Positions 1 through 8,261 of a stretch of 64,000 nucleotides of DNA are shown one piece after another. The translations under genes were made by a program, and so were the position numbers. A model generated the notes under the pieces. The model saw nothing but the letters and a program-made list of their open reading frames with translations, ran no database searches and had not been told where the DNA came from. The stretch's first letter is position 1, and every line of letters starts with the position of its first letter. This DNA is from Frateuria_A sp035944355 (GTDB lineage Bacteria > Pseudomonadota > Gammaproteobacteria > Xanthomonadales > Rhodanobacteraceae): assembly GCF_035944355.1 (NCBI RefSeq), contig NZ_DASZBH010000012.1, positions 1 to 64,000 of the forward strand. Direction: 5' to 3'.

Positions 1-141
1 CGCCGACGTGTTCGACTACATCGAGATGTTCTACAACCCCAAACGCCGCCACGGTTCAAACGGCGACCTGTCGCCTGTAGAGTTCGAACGGCGCTACGCG
101 CAACGAGGGTCCTGAGTGTCTACGGAACCCTGGGCGATTCA
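1..141 (+). mobile_element. Right end of an IS3-family insertion sequence
   Basis: The window opens inside an IS3-family element. After the transposase stop (113-115) about 26 bases (116-141) match, as reverse complement, the terminal inverted repeat I associate with IS3-group elements (TGAATCGCCC...GTAGACACT). The element therefore seems to end at 141, exactly where rhs sequence begins. The left end is outside the window, so target duplication cannot be checked. Confidence 0.7.
2..115 (+). CDS. IS3-family transposase OrfB, C-terminal end (partial)
   Basis: Only the last 37 residues are in the window, reading ...FDYIEMFYNPKRRHG...LSPVEFERRYA and a TGA stop. The YIxxFYNxxRRHxxxxxLSPxxFE pattern is the standard C-terminal end of IS3-family DDE transposases (rve domain). 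The OrfA part and the catalytic DDE residues lie upstream of the window, so intactness cannot be judged. It lies immediately beside a truncated rhs gene, suggesting that this insertion or an associated deletion removed the rhs 5' part. Confidence 0.85.
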   Translation, partial: ADVFDYIEMFYNPKRRHGSNGDLSPVEFERRYAQRGS

Positions 142-804
142 GTGCGTGCGGCAACCAACCCGCAAGGCGTACGTAGCTACGAGTGGCCCTGGCTCAACAA
201 TGCGTTCGGTGAGGCGCCCAAAAGCGGTACCGACACCTTCTACACCCGCTTCCCGGGGCAGTACTACGACGTCGAGACCGGGCTGCACTACAACATGCAC
301 CGGTACTATGACCCGAGTACGGGACGGTATTTGCAAAGCGATCCCATAGGATTGGCAGGGGGGCTGAATACATACACGTACGTCTATGGAGACCCCCTCG
401 AAGGAACGGACTCGCTGGGTTTAATTGGGCCACAAGAATCATCGGTCCAGAATCAAATTGAAGTGGCTATCGCCAGAGGAAATGTTCAGCAGCTCGAAAG
501 CCTCCTTGAATCGGAAGGGCTGTCTCCGGCGGAGGAATCCGCGGTGCGGGAAGGCCTTGAGCAGTTAAAGATTATAAACAGGAGCACTGATAGCATTGAG
601 CGGCTTTCGAAACTGTTCCGGAAAAGTCCGGACGAAATCGAGAATGCAATCCACATGTGTAAGAAACTGTTACCTCGAAATACGCCCGTCAGGAATCCTG
701 ATGTGATGGTTGATATGGATACTGGCGAGGTTTATCCTAAAACGGGCAACGGTTCAATTGGCGATTCCATTGGTAACATCTGGGACCATCTCAATGAGCG
801 ATAA
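142..804 (+). pseudogene. 5'-truncated rhs gene: RHS core end plus C-terminal toxin domain
   Basis: The open frame begins at the IS boundary (a GTG at 142 is available; no ribosome binding site is evident). Residues 1-95 are the end of an RHS-repeat core: FPGQYYDVETGLHYNMHRYY, then RYLQSDPIGLAGGLNTYTYV, closing at DSLGL, the usual junction before the variable tip. The next about 125 residues are a lower-GC toxin-like tail ending in DVMVDMDTGEVYP...GSIGDSIGNI, a pattern I associate with Rhs/CdiA C-terminal toxins. Its biochemical class is not established here. The N-terminal shell (normally >1000 residues) is missing. It overlaps the downstream immunity gene by 11 bases. It may be a silent orphan tip or a reservoir for recombination with an intact rhs elsewhere. 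Confidence 0.8.
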
Positions 805-1183
805 TAAATTCCAAGCCTCCATTGTTATATCCAGCGAGCACATGGAAGCCAAGGAATTAATAAAGCAACTTGGAGAGGCCGAGACTGCAGACAAGGGCGA
901 CCCGATTTCGTCCAGAAAGGGGGCAAAGCTCAGGAAAGATTCGATTTGGATGAAATGCTCGACATTAGCCGAGAGCGAGCCCTTGGAGAGCCAGATATCA
1001 GAACTAGTTACCTACCTCAAGCAGCGATCTTCACAAGTAGTCGAAGTTCTGAGGCACTCAACAATAGAAATATGGTGCAAGATATCGAACAAGAAAAGCC
1101 AATGCGGTTTCGTTATTAGTTCTGGCTTAATTGATGAGCTTGCATCCCTTAAGATAAACCTCGTGTTCGATCTCTACCGTTGA
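794..1183 (+). CDS. DUF4279-like immunity protein (129 aa)
   Basis: The ATG at 794 lies inside the last codons of the rhs tip, the usual overlap of toxin and immunity genes. The 129-residue product resembles the DUF4279 family: an N-terminal strand with a GDPISSRKGAKLRKDSIW segment, a middle LESQISELVTYL helix, and a C-terminal block ending SGLIDELASLKINLVFDLY. DUF4279 proteins are commonly encoded beside polymorphic toxins and are assigned as immunity proteins on that basis. The gene is distinctly AT-richer than the housekeeping genes to its right, indicating acquisition with the toxin. An in-frame ATG at 710 would add 28 residues but reads through the toxin. Specificity for the adjacent toxin is inference. 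Confidence 0.72.
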   Translation: MSDNKFQASIVISSEHMEAKELIKQLGEAETADKGDPISSRKGAKLRKDSIWMKCSTLAESEPLESQISELVTYLKQRSSQVVEVLRHSTIEIWCKISNKKSQCGFVISSGLIDELASLKINLVFDLYR

Positions 1184-1502
1184 GGTGCCCATGTACTGAG
1201 CCATGGTTTTCATGTGCAGCTGTGGCATGCGCACTGAGATCGATGCGAGCCAATCAATCGCCGATGTCGAACGCGCTGCGCGGCATGCCGTTCCGAGCAG
1301 TTGCTCAGAGGGCACGCAGCATCTACGGATTGGAGTTGAGGCGGCCGATGCCGTAGGTAGATCATCCACGCCGAACCCACAGTCGCTCAAGCGGTCGAGT
1401 TAAGCGTTCTCCCATAGGGAAACGTGGACTGTGAAGGCCTTGAGCCAGCCGACCTTGATCAGCTGTTGGCCAGCCAAGTGAGGATAGGATCTGGACAGGT
1501 CG

Positions 1503-1672
1503 TTACGGCAGAGCAAAATCGAGGTCGATGTAAGTCGGAGATTTGTCGCCTTCGATTTGAGTGCGCCGTGCCTGCCGCGCGGCGACCTTCACTTCCTCGG
1601 ATGCGATGTCGCGAGTGATGGCCGCCTCGAGTTCGCAATGCGCCTTCGAAGCTCGTCGTATTTTCGTGCCAT
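1503..1672 (-). pseudogene. Remnant of an unknown small gene with a frameshift
   Basis: On the minus strand an ATG at 1672 starts MARKYDELRRRIAN. Near 1630 the protein-like reading shifts frame and continues EAAITRDIASEEVKVAARQA...TYIDLDFALP to a TAA at 1503-1505. Restoring one frame would give a charged, helix-rich protein of about 56 residues. I do not recognise a family. The evidence is only the protein-like composition on both sides of the shift. Confidence 0.3.
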
Positions 1673-1914
1673 CTCCGAAGTGCTGGCGACCGAAAACAAG
1701 GGGTCTGGTTCAACGATTGACGTTTGCGTGGCCGCTTTTGGCCGGAAGCGGCCCAATGTCGGGTCTTCACAACAGAGTCGCCGGACGCCTGAAGAGCCGC
1801 CATCGCCGTTCAGTGCGCACAACGTCTCAAAGTCTCGTCAGACGCAACTGCACACCGCACGCCTGCGCCCCACCTGATCGCCGCCTGGGACCGCTCGTCA
1901 AAAGAACGGGCGGG

Positions 1915-2154
1915 CTAATCTGAGTGCGGGCTATGGCGCAAATACCTCTTCGAGCTCAACCTATTTCGAGTTAAGTCGGTTTCGTGTCGGAGCTTGTAAT
2001 GCTCGCGGATGCGTTCGCCGACGCCCAGGGCCAACTCCGGGTCGAGGACCTTGCGTTTCTCATCGCGCAACTTAGCTAAAGCCTCCACCCACCAAACTTG
2101 GCGAAGCTCCGCCAGGAACATCTCTATAAGCTTGCGTTGTACTTCCTCGGACAC
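1915..2154 (-). CDS. Hypothetical 79-residue ORF, probably a remnant
   Basis: A GTG at 2154 opens a frame reading VSEEVQRKLIEMFLAELRQV and continuing with a charged helical segment (KLRDEKRKVLDPELALGVGE). The composition is more protein-like than other readings of this gap, but no ribosome binding site or family is recognised. The frame could be extended upstream by about 12 residues to a stop. It may be a fragment of a gene truncated by the rearrangement at the rhs locus. Confidence 0.3.
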   Translation of the reverse strand: MSEEVQRKLIEMFLAELRQVWWVEALAKLRDEKRKVLDPELALGVGERIREHYKLRHETDLTRNRLSSKRYLRHSPHSD

Positions 2155-2518
2155 CTCAGGTTCCTCGCAGCTGCCTTGCTTTGGACCTCATGCAGTGAGT
2201 CGCTGCATGCGTCACATCGGCGCTGGGACCGCTCGTACATCGCGGCCAGGTCGCGCATAGAAGTATACGCTTGGCGTTATCGGGCGAGCTGCCGGTTCGG
2301 GAGTGACAAGAGCGGGTGGCCAAAACGGCACACACTTTGGCATATTTGTACTTTCTCTTGTCCAGTCGCTTCGACCTCTAGCTGATTGATTGCATTGCCC
2401 TCGCACCGTCTTTGAATTCCGGAGACATCAATAGATTGTGCATTCGGGGACCTAGGAGCACGAACTACGGACTGTGCGCGGCCACAACCTATGGCATTGC
2501 GACCACGGCATCGGCCTA

Positions 2519-2539
2519 CGCGCCGGCACCGCCGGCGCG
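2519..2539 (-). terminator. Possible GC hairpin downstream of tex
   Basis: A perfect 9-bp inverted repeat (CGCGCCGGC/GCCGGCGCG) with a 3-base loop lies 17 bases past the tex stop. There is no T-run, so intrinsic termination is uncertain. Confidence 0.3.
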
Positions 2540-2555
2540 CAGACCAGCATGCCGG

Positions 2556-4889
2556 TCAGCGCTGCTTGGCGCGCAGCAGGGCGTCGGCGAGCGCGCTGTT
2601 GGTCGGTGCGGGAGCGGGCTTGGCCGGGTTGCCCTGGCGCGGCGGGCGGGCGTCGCGGTTGCCCGGGCGCGCATCGTTGCCGGGCGGGCGCGTTGCGCGG
2701 GCCTGGCCGGGCTCGTCGTCCAGGCGCATCGACAGGCCGATGCGCTGGCGCGGGAGGTCCACCTCCATCACCTTGACCTTGACGATGTCGCCGGCCTTGA
2801 CCGCATCGCGCGGGTCCTTGACGAAGCCGTGCGAGAGCGCCGAAACGTGCACCAGACCGTCCTGGTGTACGCCGATGTCGACGAAGGCGCCGAACGCGGC
2901 GACGTTGGTGACGCGGCCTTCCAGGATCATGCCGGGACGCAGGTCCTTCAGGTCCTCCACGCCCTCGGCGAAGCTCGGCGCGACGAACTCCGGACGCGGA
3001 TCGCGGCCGGGCTTTTCCAGTTCCTTGAGGATGTCGCGCACGGTCGGCACGCCGAATTTCTCGTCGGTGTACTGCTCGGGTTTGAGGCCGCGCAGGAAGC
3101 CGGTATCGCCGATGATGTTGCGCACCTCGCGGCCGCACTGGGCGATGATCCGCTCGACCACCGGATAGGCCTCCGGGTGCACCGCGCTCGCATCCAGCGG
3201 GTTGTCGCCGTTGGGCACACGCAGGAATCCTGCGCACTGCTCGAACGCCTTGTCGCCCAAGCGCGGCACCTTGAGCAGCGCCTTGCGGTTGGCGAACGGG
3301 CCGTTGGCGTCGCGGTGCTTGACCACGTTCTCGGCCACGCTGGCGGATAGGCCCGCCACGCGCGAGAGCAGGGCGGCCGAGGCGGTGTTGACGTCCACGC
3401 CCACGGCGTTGACGCAATCCTCCACCTTGGCGTCCAGCGCGCGCGCCAGCTTCACCTGGTTGACGTCGTGCTGGTACTGGCCCACGCCGATCGCCTTGGG
3501 CTCGATCTTCACCAGTTCGGCCAGTGGGTCCTGCAGGCGGCGGGCGATGGAGACGGCGCCACGCAGGCTCACGTCCAGGTCCGGAAACTCCTTCGCGGCC
3601 GTTTCCGATGCGGAGTACACCGACGCGCCGGCCTCGCTCACCACGATCTTCGACAGTTTGTGCTCGGGATGGGTCTTGCCCAGACCTTTGATCAGTTCGC
3701 CGGCGAGCTTGTCGGTCTCGCGCGAGGCGGTGCCGTTGCCGATGGCGATGAGGTCCACGCCATGCTTCTGGCACAGGCGCGCCAGCGCGGCCAGCGACTC
3801 GTTCCACTGGCGTCTGGGTTCGTGCGGATAGATCGTGTCGGTAGCCAGCAACTTGCCGGTGGCGTCGACCACCGCGACCTTGACGCCGGTGCGGATGCCC
3901 GGGTCCAGGCCCATCACGGTCTTGGCGCCCGCCGGTGCGGCCAGCATCAGGTCCTTGAGGTTCTCGCCGAACACGCGGATAGCCTCGTCCTCGGCGCCCT
4001 CGCGCACGCGGCCGAACAGGTCCAGCGTCAGGTGCAGGTGCAGCTTCACGCGCCAGGTCAGGCGCACGGTCTCACGCAGCCAGGCGTCGGCGGCGCGGCC
4101 GCGGTCGTGGATGCCGGCGTGCGCGGCCACGCGGCCCTCGCCTTCGAGGTGGCCCTGCTCGGCGTCCAGCGCCGGCTGCAGCTCCAGTTCGATCACGCCC
4201 TCGTTGCGCGCGCGCATCAGCGCCAGCAGGCGGTGCGATGGAATCTTGCCGATCGGCTCGACGTGGTCGAAGTAGTCGCGGAACTTCGCGCCCTCGTTCT
4301 CCTTGCCCTCGACCACCCTGGCGCGGATCTGCCCCCTGTCCCATAGCCAGTCGCGCAGCTCGCCGACCAGGCGGGCGTCTTCGGCGATCGATTCCATCAG
4401 GATCGCGCGCGCGCCATCCAGCGCGGCGCGCACGTCGGCCACGCCCTTGTCGGCATCAACGAACCGTTCGGCGAGGGCTTCGGGTGCGAGCGTGGGATCC
4501 TCGCGCAGGCCGGTGGCCAGCGGCTCCAGGCCCGCCTCGCGCGCGATCTGCGCCTTGGTGCGGCGCTTGGGCTTGTAGGGGAGGTACAGGTCTTCCAGCC
4601 GTGCCTTGGTGTCGGCGGCGAGGAGCTCGTTCTTCAGTGCATCGGTGAGCTTGCCCTGTTCCTCGATGCTGGCGAGCACCGCGCCGCGGCGCTCCTCCAG
4701 CTCGCGCAGATAGCGCAGGCGCTCCTCCAGCAGGCGCAGCTGGGTGTCGTCCAGGCCGCCGGTGACTTCCTTGCGGTAGCGGGCGATGAAGGGCACGGTG
4801 GCGCCTTCGTCGAGCAGAGCCACCGCCGCGCGCACCTGTGCGGGCTGGGCGGCGATGTCCTGGGCAATGCGGTGTTCGATGCTGAGCAT
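2556..4889 (-). CDS. tex: Tex, S1-domain RNA-binding transcription accessory protein
   Basis: Tex is a conserved cytoplasmic nucleic-acid-binding protein linked to transcription and RNA metabolism. The 777-residue product starts MLSIEHRIAQDIAAQPAQVR and shows the family order: N-terminal helical Tex domain with FIARYRKEVTGGLDDTQLR, a YqgF-like RNase H fold from about residue 325 (GLDPGIRTGVKVAVVD), helix-hairpin-helix repeats around 500-570 (VNTASAALLSRVAGL), and a C-terminal S1 domain about 650-720 (GRVTNVAAFGAFVDIGVHQD). A basic, proline/glycine-rich tail of about 50 residues follows. The frame is open far upstream through the neighbouring gene, but the ATG at 4889 is the family start. The RDD gene upstream runs in the same direction with a 131-base gap. 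Confidence 0.95.
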   Translation of the reverse strand: MLSIEHRIAQDIAAQPAQVRAAVALLDEGATVPFIARYRKEVTGGLDDTQLRLLEERLRYLRELEERRGAVLASIEEQGKLTDALKNELLAADTKARLEDLYLPYKPKRRTKAQIAREAGLEPLATGLREDPTLAPEALAERFVDADKGVADVRAALDGARAILMESIAEDARLVGELRDWLWDRGQIRARVVEGKENEGAKFRDYFDHVEPIGKIPSHRLLALMRARNEGVIELELQPALDAEQGHLEGEGRVAAHAGIHDRGRAADAWLRETVRLTWRVKLHLHLTLDLFGRVREGAEDEAIRVFGENLKDLMLAAPAGAKTVMGLDPGIRTGVKVAVVDATGKLLATDTIYPHEPRRQWNESLAALARLCQKHGVDLIAIGNGTASRETDKLAGELIKGLGKTHPEHKLSKIVVSEAGASVYSASETAAKEFPDLDVSLRGAVSIARRLQDPLAELVKIEPKAIGVGQYQHDVNQVKLARALDAKVEDCVNAVGVDVNTASAALLSRVAGLSASVAENVVKHRDANGPFANRKALLKVPRLGDKAFEQCAGFLRVPNGDNPLDASAVHPEAYPVVERIIAQCGREVRNIIGDTGFLRGLKPEQYTDEKFGVPTVRDILKELEKPGRDPRPEFVAPSFAEGVEDLKDLRPGMILEGRVTNVAAFGAFVDIGVHQDGLVHVSALSHGFVKDPRDAVKAGDIVKVKVMEVDLPRQRIGLSMRLDDEPGQARATRPPGNDARPGNRDARPPRQGNPAKPAPAPTNSALADALLRAKQR

Positions 4890-5020
4890 GTGATCGTGCT
4901 TCGGTGATGCAGGAAGCCGTCGATCATAGCAACCGCGCCGTTGTCGGATGGATCGCTGCTGGCCGGTCCGCCGCCGCCGCGCAGGGGCATGCTTCACCCG
5001 GCACTGCGGTTGAGCTGAGC

Positions 5021-5782
5021 TCAGGCGTGGAAGGACCGGTCGTCCGGGCGATGCGCCTCGCGAAAGGCGCCGGCGCGGCCATTGAGCACCAGGGTGTTGG
5101 CGAGCATGTCGTGCAGGCCCTGCTTTCGGCGCGTCCAGGCGACCATCAGGAAGCCGATCAGCAGGATCATGGCGCTGAGAGTCTTCGCCGCATAGCGCCC
5201 CAGTGCGCGCGGGAAGCTGATGCGCCGGCCTTCCAGGTCGGTCACGCGGATGCCCAGCGCCAGCTTGCCCACGGTGCCCTGCCAGGCGGAGCTCTCGCAG
5301 ACCGCGAAATAGACCCAGGCGAGCAGCCAGGTGAGCAGGTAGGCGGTCTGCATGGTTTCGTAGTAGTGGCCGTACGCGGTCATGAGCCGCTCGATGTCCT
5401 GGCCGGCGGAGAGCACGGTTTGCTGCAGCCGTTCCTGCGCCGCGCCATCGCCGAAGGCTTTCATGATGAGCGTGTTGGGGATGAACAACACGATCGCATC
5501 GATGATGTAGGCAAGCACCCGCTTCCAGAAGCCGGCGTAGTCCTCCAGCGCGGCCGTGGTGGTTGGCGGCGGTACCGCAACGGCGGCCGGGGCGAACGGC
5601 GGCGGGGTGGCCGCCAGCGCATCCGGGAACAACACCGACAGCGGCTGCCAGTCGGCCAGGCCTTCGTACCAGCCCAGGTCCGCGCCGGCGAGCTTGCCCT
5701 CGCGCAGCCAGGCGCGCACGTCGCCCTCCTTGTAGGGCCCGTGGCGCTGGCCGTCGCGGCCGATCCAGACTTCCATCCGCAT
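5021..5782 (-). CDS. RDD-family membrane protein with N-terminal GYF_2 domain
   Basis: The 253-residue product begins MRMEVWIGRDGQRHGPYKEG, a GYF_2-type domain (GPY...GDVRAWLREGKL...WYEGLADWQPL), then a proline/alanine linker to about residue 80. An RDD domain follows (DYAGFWKRVLAYIIDAIVLF), with three to four hydrophobic helices and the TVGKLALGIRVTDLEGRR and KTLSAMILLIGFLMVAW blocks. RDD proteins are inner-membrane proteins; some are suggested transporters, but no substrate can be named. The ATG at 5776 is an equally possible start. It lies between mnmG and tex, all on the minus strand. Confidence 0.85.
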   Translation of the reverse strand: MRMEVWIGRDGQRHGPYKEGDVRAWLREGKLAGADLGWYEGLADWQPLSVLFPDALAATPPPFAPAAVAVPPPTTTAALEDYAGFWKRVLAYIIDAIVLFIPNTLIMKAFGDGAAQERLQQTVLSAGQDIERLMTAYGHYYETMQTAYLLTWLLAWVYFAVCESSAWQGTVGKLALGIRVTDLEGRRISFPRALGRYAAKTLSAMILLIGFLMVAWTRRKQGLHDMLANTLVLNGRAGAFREAHRPDDRSFHA

Positions 5783-5834
5783 ACTCCGAAATCATCGATG
5801 CGAGCGATGATGCCATGGGCTACCGCGCGCTGCG

Positions 5835-5856
5835 CCCTCTCTCCGGAGGGGGGAGG
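5835..5856. repeat. GC-rich palindromic intergenic repeat
   Basis: CCCTCTCTCC/GGAGGGGGGAGG forms a hairpin between the mnmG stop and the RDD gene. Similar CTCTCCC...GGGAGAG hairpins recur at 23079, 23150, 57012 and 57092, so this looks like one copy of a dispersed repeat. Confidence 0.5.
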
Positions 5857-5868
5857 AAGACAGGCGCC

Positions 5869-7743
5869 TCAGGCGCTGCGGCGCTTGAGGTGCACCAGCA
5901 GCAGCGAAATCGCCGCGGGCGTGACGCCGCTGATGCGCGCGGCCTGGCCCAGCGTCGCCGGCTGCGTACGCTTGAGCTTGAGCAGCACCTCGGCGGAGAG
6001 GCCGCGCACCTTGTCGTAGTCGAAGTCGGCGGGGATATCGGTGTGCTCGTGGCGGCGCTGGCGCTCGATCTCCTCGCGCTGGCGCTCCAGGTAGCCGGCG
6101 TACTTGGCCTGCACCTCGACCTGCGCGGCGACGTCCTCGCGCTCGACGGCGGGGCCGAGTTCGGTCACGGCGGTGAGCCTGGCGTAGTCGAGCTCGGGCC
6201 GGCGCAAGAGGTCCAATGCGTTCGTTTCACGGCTGACGGCGATGCCGAGCTGGCGCTCGATCGCCGCTCCCAGGGTGTTGGTGGGTGCGGCCCACAGCGT
6301 GGCCAGGCGCTGCGTCTCGCGCTCGACCGCCTCGCGCTTGGCGCACAACGCGTCGAAGCGCGCCGGCGGCACCACGCCGAGCGCGAAGCCTTGCTCGGTC
6401 AGGCGCAGGTCGGCGTTGTCCTCGCGCAGGTGCAACCGGTATTCGGCGCGCGAGGTGAACATGCGATAGGGCTCGAGCGTGCCGTTGCTGGTGAGGTCGT
6501 CGATAAGCACGCCGAGGTAGGCCTCGTCGCGGCGCGGGAACCAGGGCGCCTCGCCGCGCGTCATTCGCGCCGCGTTGAGCCCGGCGACCAGCCCCTGCGC
6601 GGCCGCTTCCTCGTAGCCGGTGGTGCCGTTGATCTGGCCGGCGAAATACAGCCCGCCGATCGCCTTGGTCTCCAGCCACGGGTTGAGCCCGCGCGGGTCG
6701 AAGTAGTCGTACTCGATGGCGTAGCCGGGGCGCGTGATGTGTGCGCGCTCGAAACCCTTGATCGAGTGCACCAGCGCCAGTTGCACGTCAAACGGCAGCG
6801 AGGTGGAGATGCCGTTGGGATAGATCTCGACGCTCTCCAAGCCTTCGGGCTCGATGAAGATCTGGTGCGAGCCCTTGTCGGCGAAGCGCACCACCTTGTC
6901 CTCGATCGAGGGGCAGTAGCGCGGGCCGGTGCCTTCGATCTGGCCGCTGTAGAGCGGCGAGCGATCCAGCGCGCCGCGGATGATCTGGTGCGTGCGCTCG
7001 GAAGTGTGGGTGATCCAGCAGCTGACCTGGCGCGGATGCTCCTGGCGCGTTCCGAGGTAGGAGAACACCGGCGCCGGATCGTCGCCCGGTTGTTCATCCA
7101 GCCCGTCGAAGTCGATGCTGCGCGCGTCGATACGCGGCGGCGTGCCGGTCTTCAGCCGATCGGCAGCGACCGGCAGCTCGCGCAGGCGCTGCGCCAGCGT
7201 GCTCGCCGGCGGATCGCCAGCCCGCCCGCCCGCGTACTGCGCCGGGCCGATGTGGATCTTGCCGGCGAGGAAGGTGCCGGCGGTGAGCACCACCGCAGAG
7301 GCACGGAAGCTCACGCCCATCTGCGTGACCGCGCCGGCGACGCGGCCGCCTTCGATGATCAGATCGTCTACGGCCTGCTGGAACAGTTCCAGGTTCGGCT
7401 GCGATTCGACCATCTGCCGGATGGCGGCACGGTAGAGCGCGCGGTCGGCCTGGCAGCGCGTGGCGCGGACGGCCGGGCCCTTGGAGGCATTGAGCGTGCG
7501 CCACTGGATGCCGGAGCGGTCGGCCGCGTGCGCCATGGCGCCGCCCAGGGCGTCGATCTCCTTCACCAGGTGGCCCTTGCCGATGCCGCCGATGGCCGGG
7601 TTGCAGCTCATCGCGCCGACGGTTTCCAGGTTGTGGGTCAGCAGCAGCGTGCGCGCGCCGCAGCGGGCCGCGGCCAGCGCCGCCTCGGTGCCGGCATGGC
7701 CGCCGCCGACCACGATCACGTCGTAGCGGGTGGGATGGATCAT
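5869..7743 (-). CDS. mnmG: MnmG (GidA), tRNA uridine-5-carboxymethylaminomethyl synthesis enzyme
   Basis: MnmG binds FAD and, with the GTPase MnmE, modifies U34 of several tRNAs to cmnm5U. The 624-residue protein has the normal family length. Residues 7-20 are the FAD dinucleotide-binding motif YDVIVVGGGHAGTE. Cys47 in AMSCNPAIGGIGKGHLVKE corresponds to a conserved family cysteine. Central blocks RLKTGTPPRI and RYCPSIEDKV and the C-terminal VRGLSAEVLLKL helical domain are present. The ATG at 7743 gives MIHPTRYDVIVVGG, the usual start. mnmE is not in the window. Confidence 0.97.
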   Translation of the reverse strand: MIHPTRYDVIVVGGGHAGTEAALAAARCGARTLLLTHNLETVGAMSCNPAIGGIGKGHLVKEIDALGGAMAHAADRSGIQWRTLNASKGPAVRATRCQADRALYRAAIRQMVESQPNLELFQQAVDDLIIEGGRVAGAVTQMGVSFRASAVVLTAGTFLAGKIHIGPAQYAGGRAGDPPASTLAQRLRELPVAADRLKTGTPPRIDARSIDFDGLDEQPGDDPAPVFSYLGTRQEHPRQVSCWITHTSERTHQIIRGALDRSPLYSGQIEGTGPRYCPSIEDKVVRFADKGSHQIFIEPEGLESVEIYPNGISTSLPFDVQLALVHSIKGFERAHITRPGYAIEYDYFDPRGLNPWLETKAIGGLYFAGQINGTTGYEEAAAQGLVAGLNAARMTRGEAPWFPRRDEAYLGVLIDDLTSNGTLEPYRMFTSRAEYRLHLREDNADLRLTEQGFALGVVPPARFDALCAKREAVERETQRLATLWAAPTNTLGAAIERQLGIAVSRETNALDLLRRPELDYARLTAVTELGPAVEREDVAAQVEVQAKYAGYLERQREEIERQRRHEHTDIPADFDYDKVRGLSAEVLLKLKRTQPATLGQAARISGVTPAAISLLLVHLKRRSA

Positions 7744-7987
7744 CGGAAGGACGCCTGGCAGGCAGGGACGAGAACCCTCGTATGGTAGCGCTTCGATGCC
7801 GGTGTCTGCGCAGAATCAAGAACTTGGCACGATTGCTGCTTCACTTTCCATGCACTTTCCATGGGCAGACGCTGCGCGACGTGGCGCGCCGAGGCTGGGC
7901 AGACAGGGGCCCGACCGCGTACCAGGAGAGGAAGCATGACGGCGCCGCTGGGGCATCCCACGGCGCCGTCGCCTTTTGTGGCCCCGG

Positions 7988-8020
7988 AAAAACCAAACCC
8001 CGCCGTGGGGCGGGGTTTGG
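7988..8020 (-). terminator. Strong rho-independent terminator (minus strand)
   Basis: Read on the minus strand, CCAAACCCCGCC pairs perfectly over 12 bp with GGCGGGGTTTGG across a CCAC loop and is followed at once by five T. On the plus strand no T-run follows. It ends a transcript coming from higher coordinates, upstream of mnmG, where there is no annotated minus-strand gene for about 500 bases. Confidence 0.8.
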
Positions 8021-8200
8021 CCTTGCTTAGATCTGGCGCCCGGCGGTCTCAGGAACAGGGGGAATCCAGGATGACCGTGTTGCCGGGCGCCAGAAACCGG
8101 AAAGTTGCGGGCGCCTCCGCGATCCGTCGCGGCTGCGGGACAGATATTCCCAGCGCTGCCGTGAATAAAAAGTGACTAGTTCAGGCTTTTTTTTGTAAGC
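7988..8200 (-). ncRNA. Candidate small structured RNA
   Basis: The terminator at 7988-8020 needs a transcript. Twelve bases before it is an inverted repeat with 13-bp arms (TCTGGCGCCCGGC at 8032-8044 and its complement at 8082-8094). A further 4-bp GGTC/GACC inner stem gives a rod-like fold of about 63 bases. The 5' end is unknown; 8200 is a guess. I compared it by eye with 6S, 4.5S/SRP, tmRNA and RNase P signatures and saw no match. It could also be a long pepN 3' end rather than an independent RNA. Confidence 0.4.
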
Positions 8201-8245
8201 CATCTGACGCTGAGCGTCAGCCTGCGGACGGCGCCAAAACCCGAA

Positions 8246-8261
8246 TGTGACGAGGATCACG
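8246..8261. promoter_or_regulatory. CRP/Clp-like binding site
   Basis: TGTGA-N6-TCACG matches the CRP consensus TGTGA-N6-TCACA at 9 of 10 fixed positions, with AT-rich flank AA on the left. In xanthomonads the CRP homologue Clp recognises this type of site. Its centre is 64 bases upstream of the small ORF at 8318; it could also serve a minus-strand promoter for the candidate RNA. Confidence 0.55.

Larger units (their letters stand above)
1184..2555. other. 1.37 kb without an intact gene (decayed accessory DNA)
   Basis: No open frame here has convincing length, codon use and start signals. Composition is mixed and lower in GC than the core genome. Two minus-strand remnants (1503-1672 and 1915-2154) look like former coding sequence, and a GC hairpin lies at the right end near the tex stop. 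This is the expected look of a degraded insertion next to an rhs/IS junction. Confidence 0.6.

Noticed and set aside
1127..1390. Minus-strand ORF after the immunity gene that might be a recombinase fragment
   Set aside because: No catalytic motif of tyrosine or serine recombinases is present and it overlaps the end of the immunity gene.
1888..2236. 13-base direct repeat TGGGACCGCTCGT at about 1888 and 2224
   Set aside because: Short, isolated and without element structure; not enough to call a target duplication or att site.
2556..5816. A single 1086-residue reading covering tex and the gene upstream
   Set aside because: The first about 310 residues are an out-of-frame reading of the RDD gene; the real Tex start is ATG 4889 with the canonical MLSIEHRIAQ opening.
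7988..8200. Assignment of the structured region as 6S RNA or 4.5S RNA
   Set aside because: No SRP GGAAGCAGC loop and no 6S-type central bubble could be recognised; kept as an unclassified candidate only.
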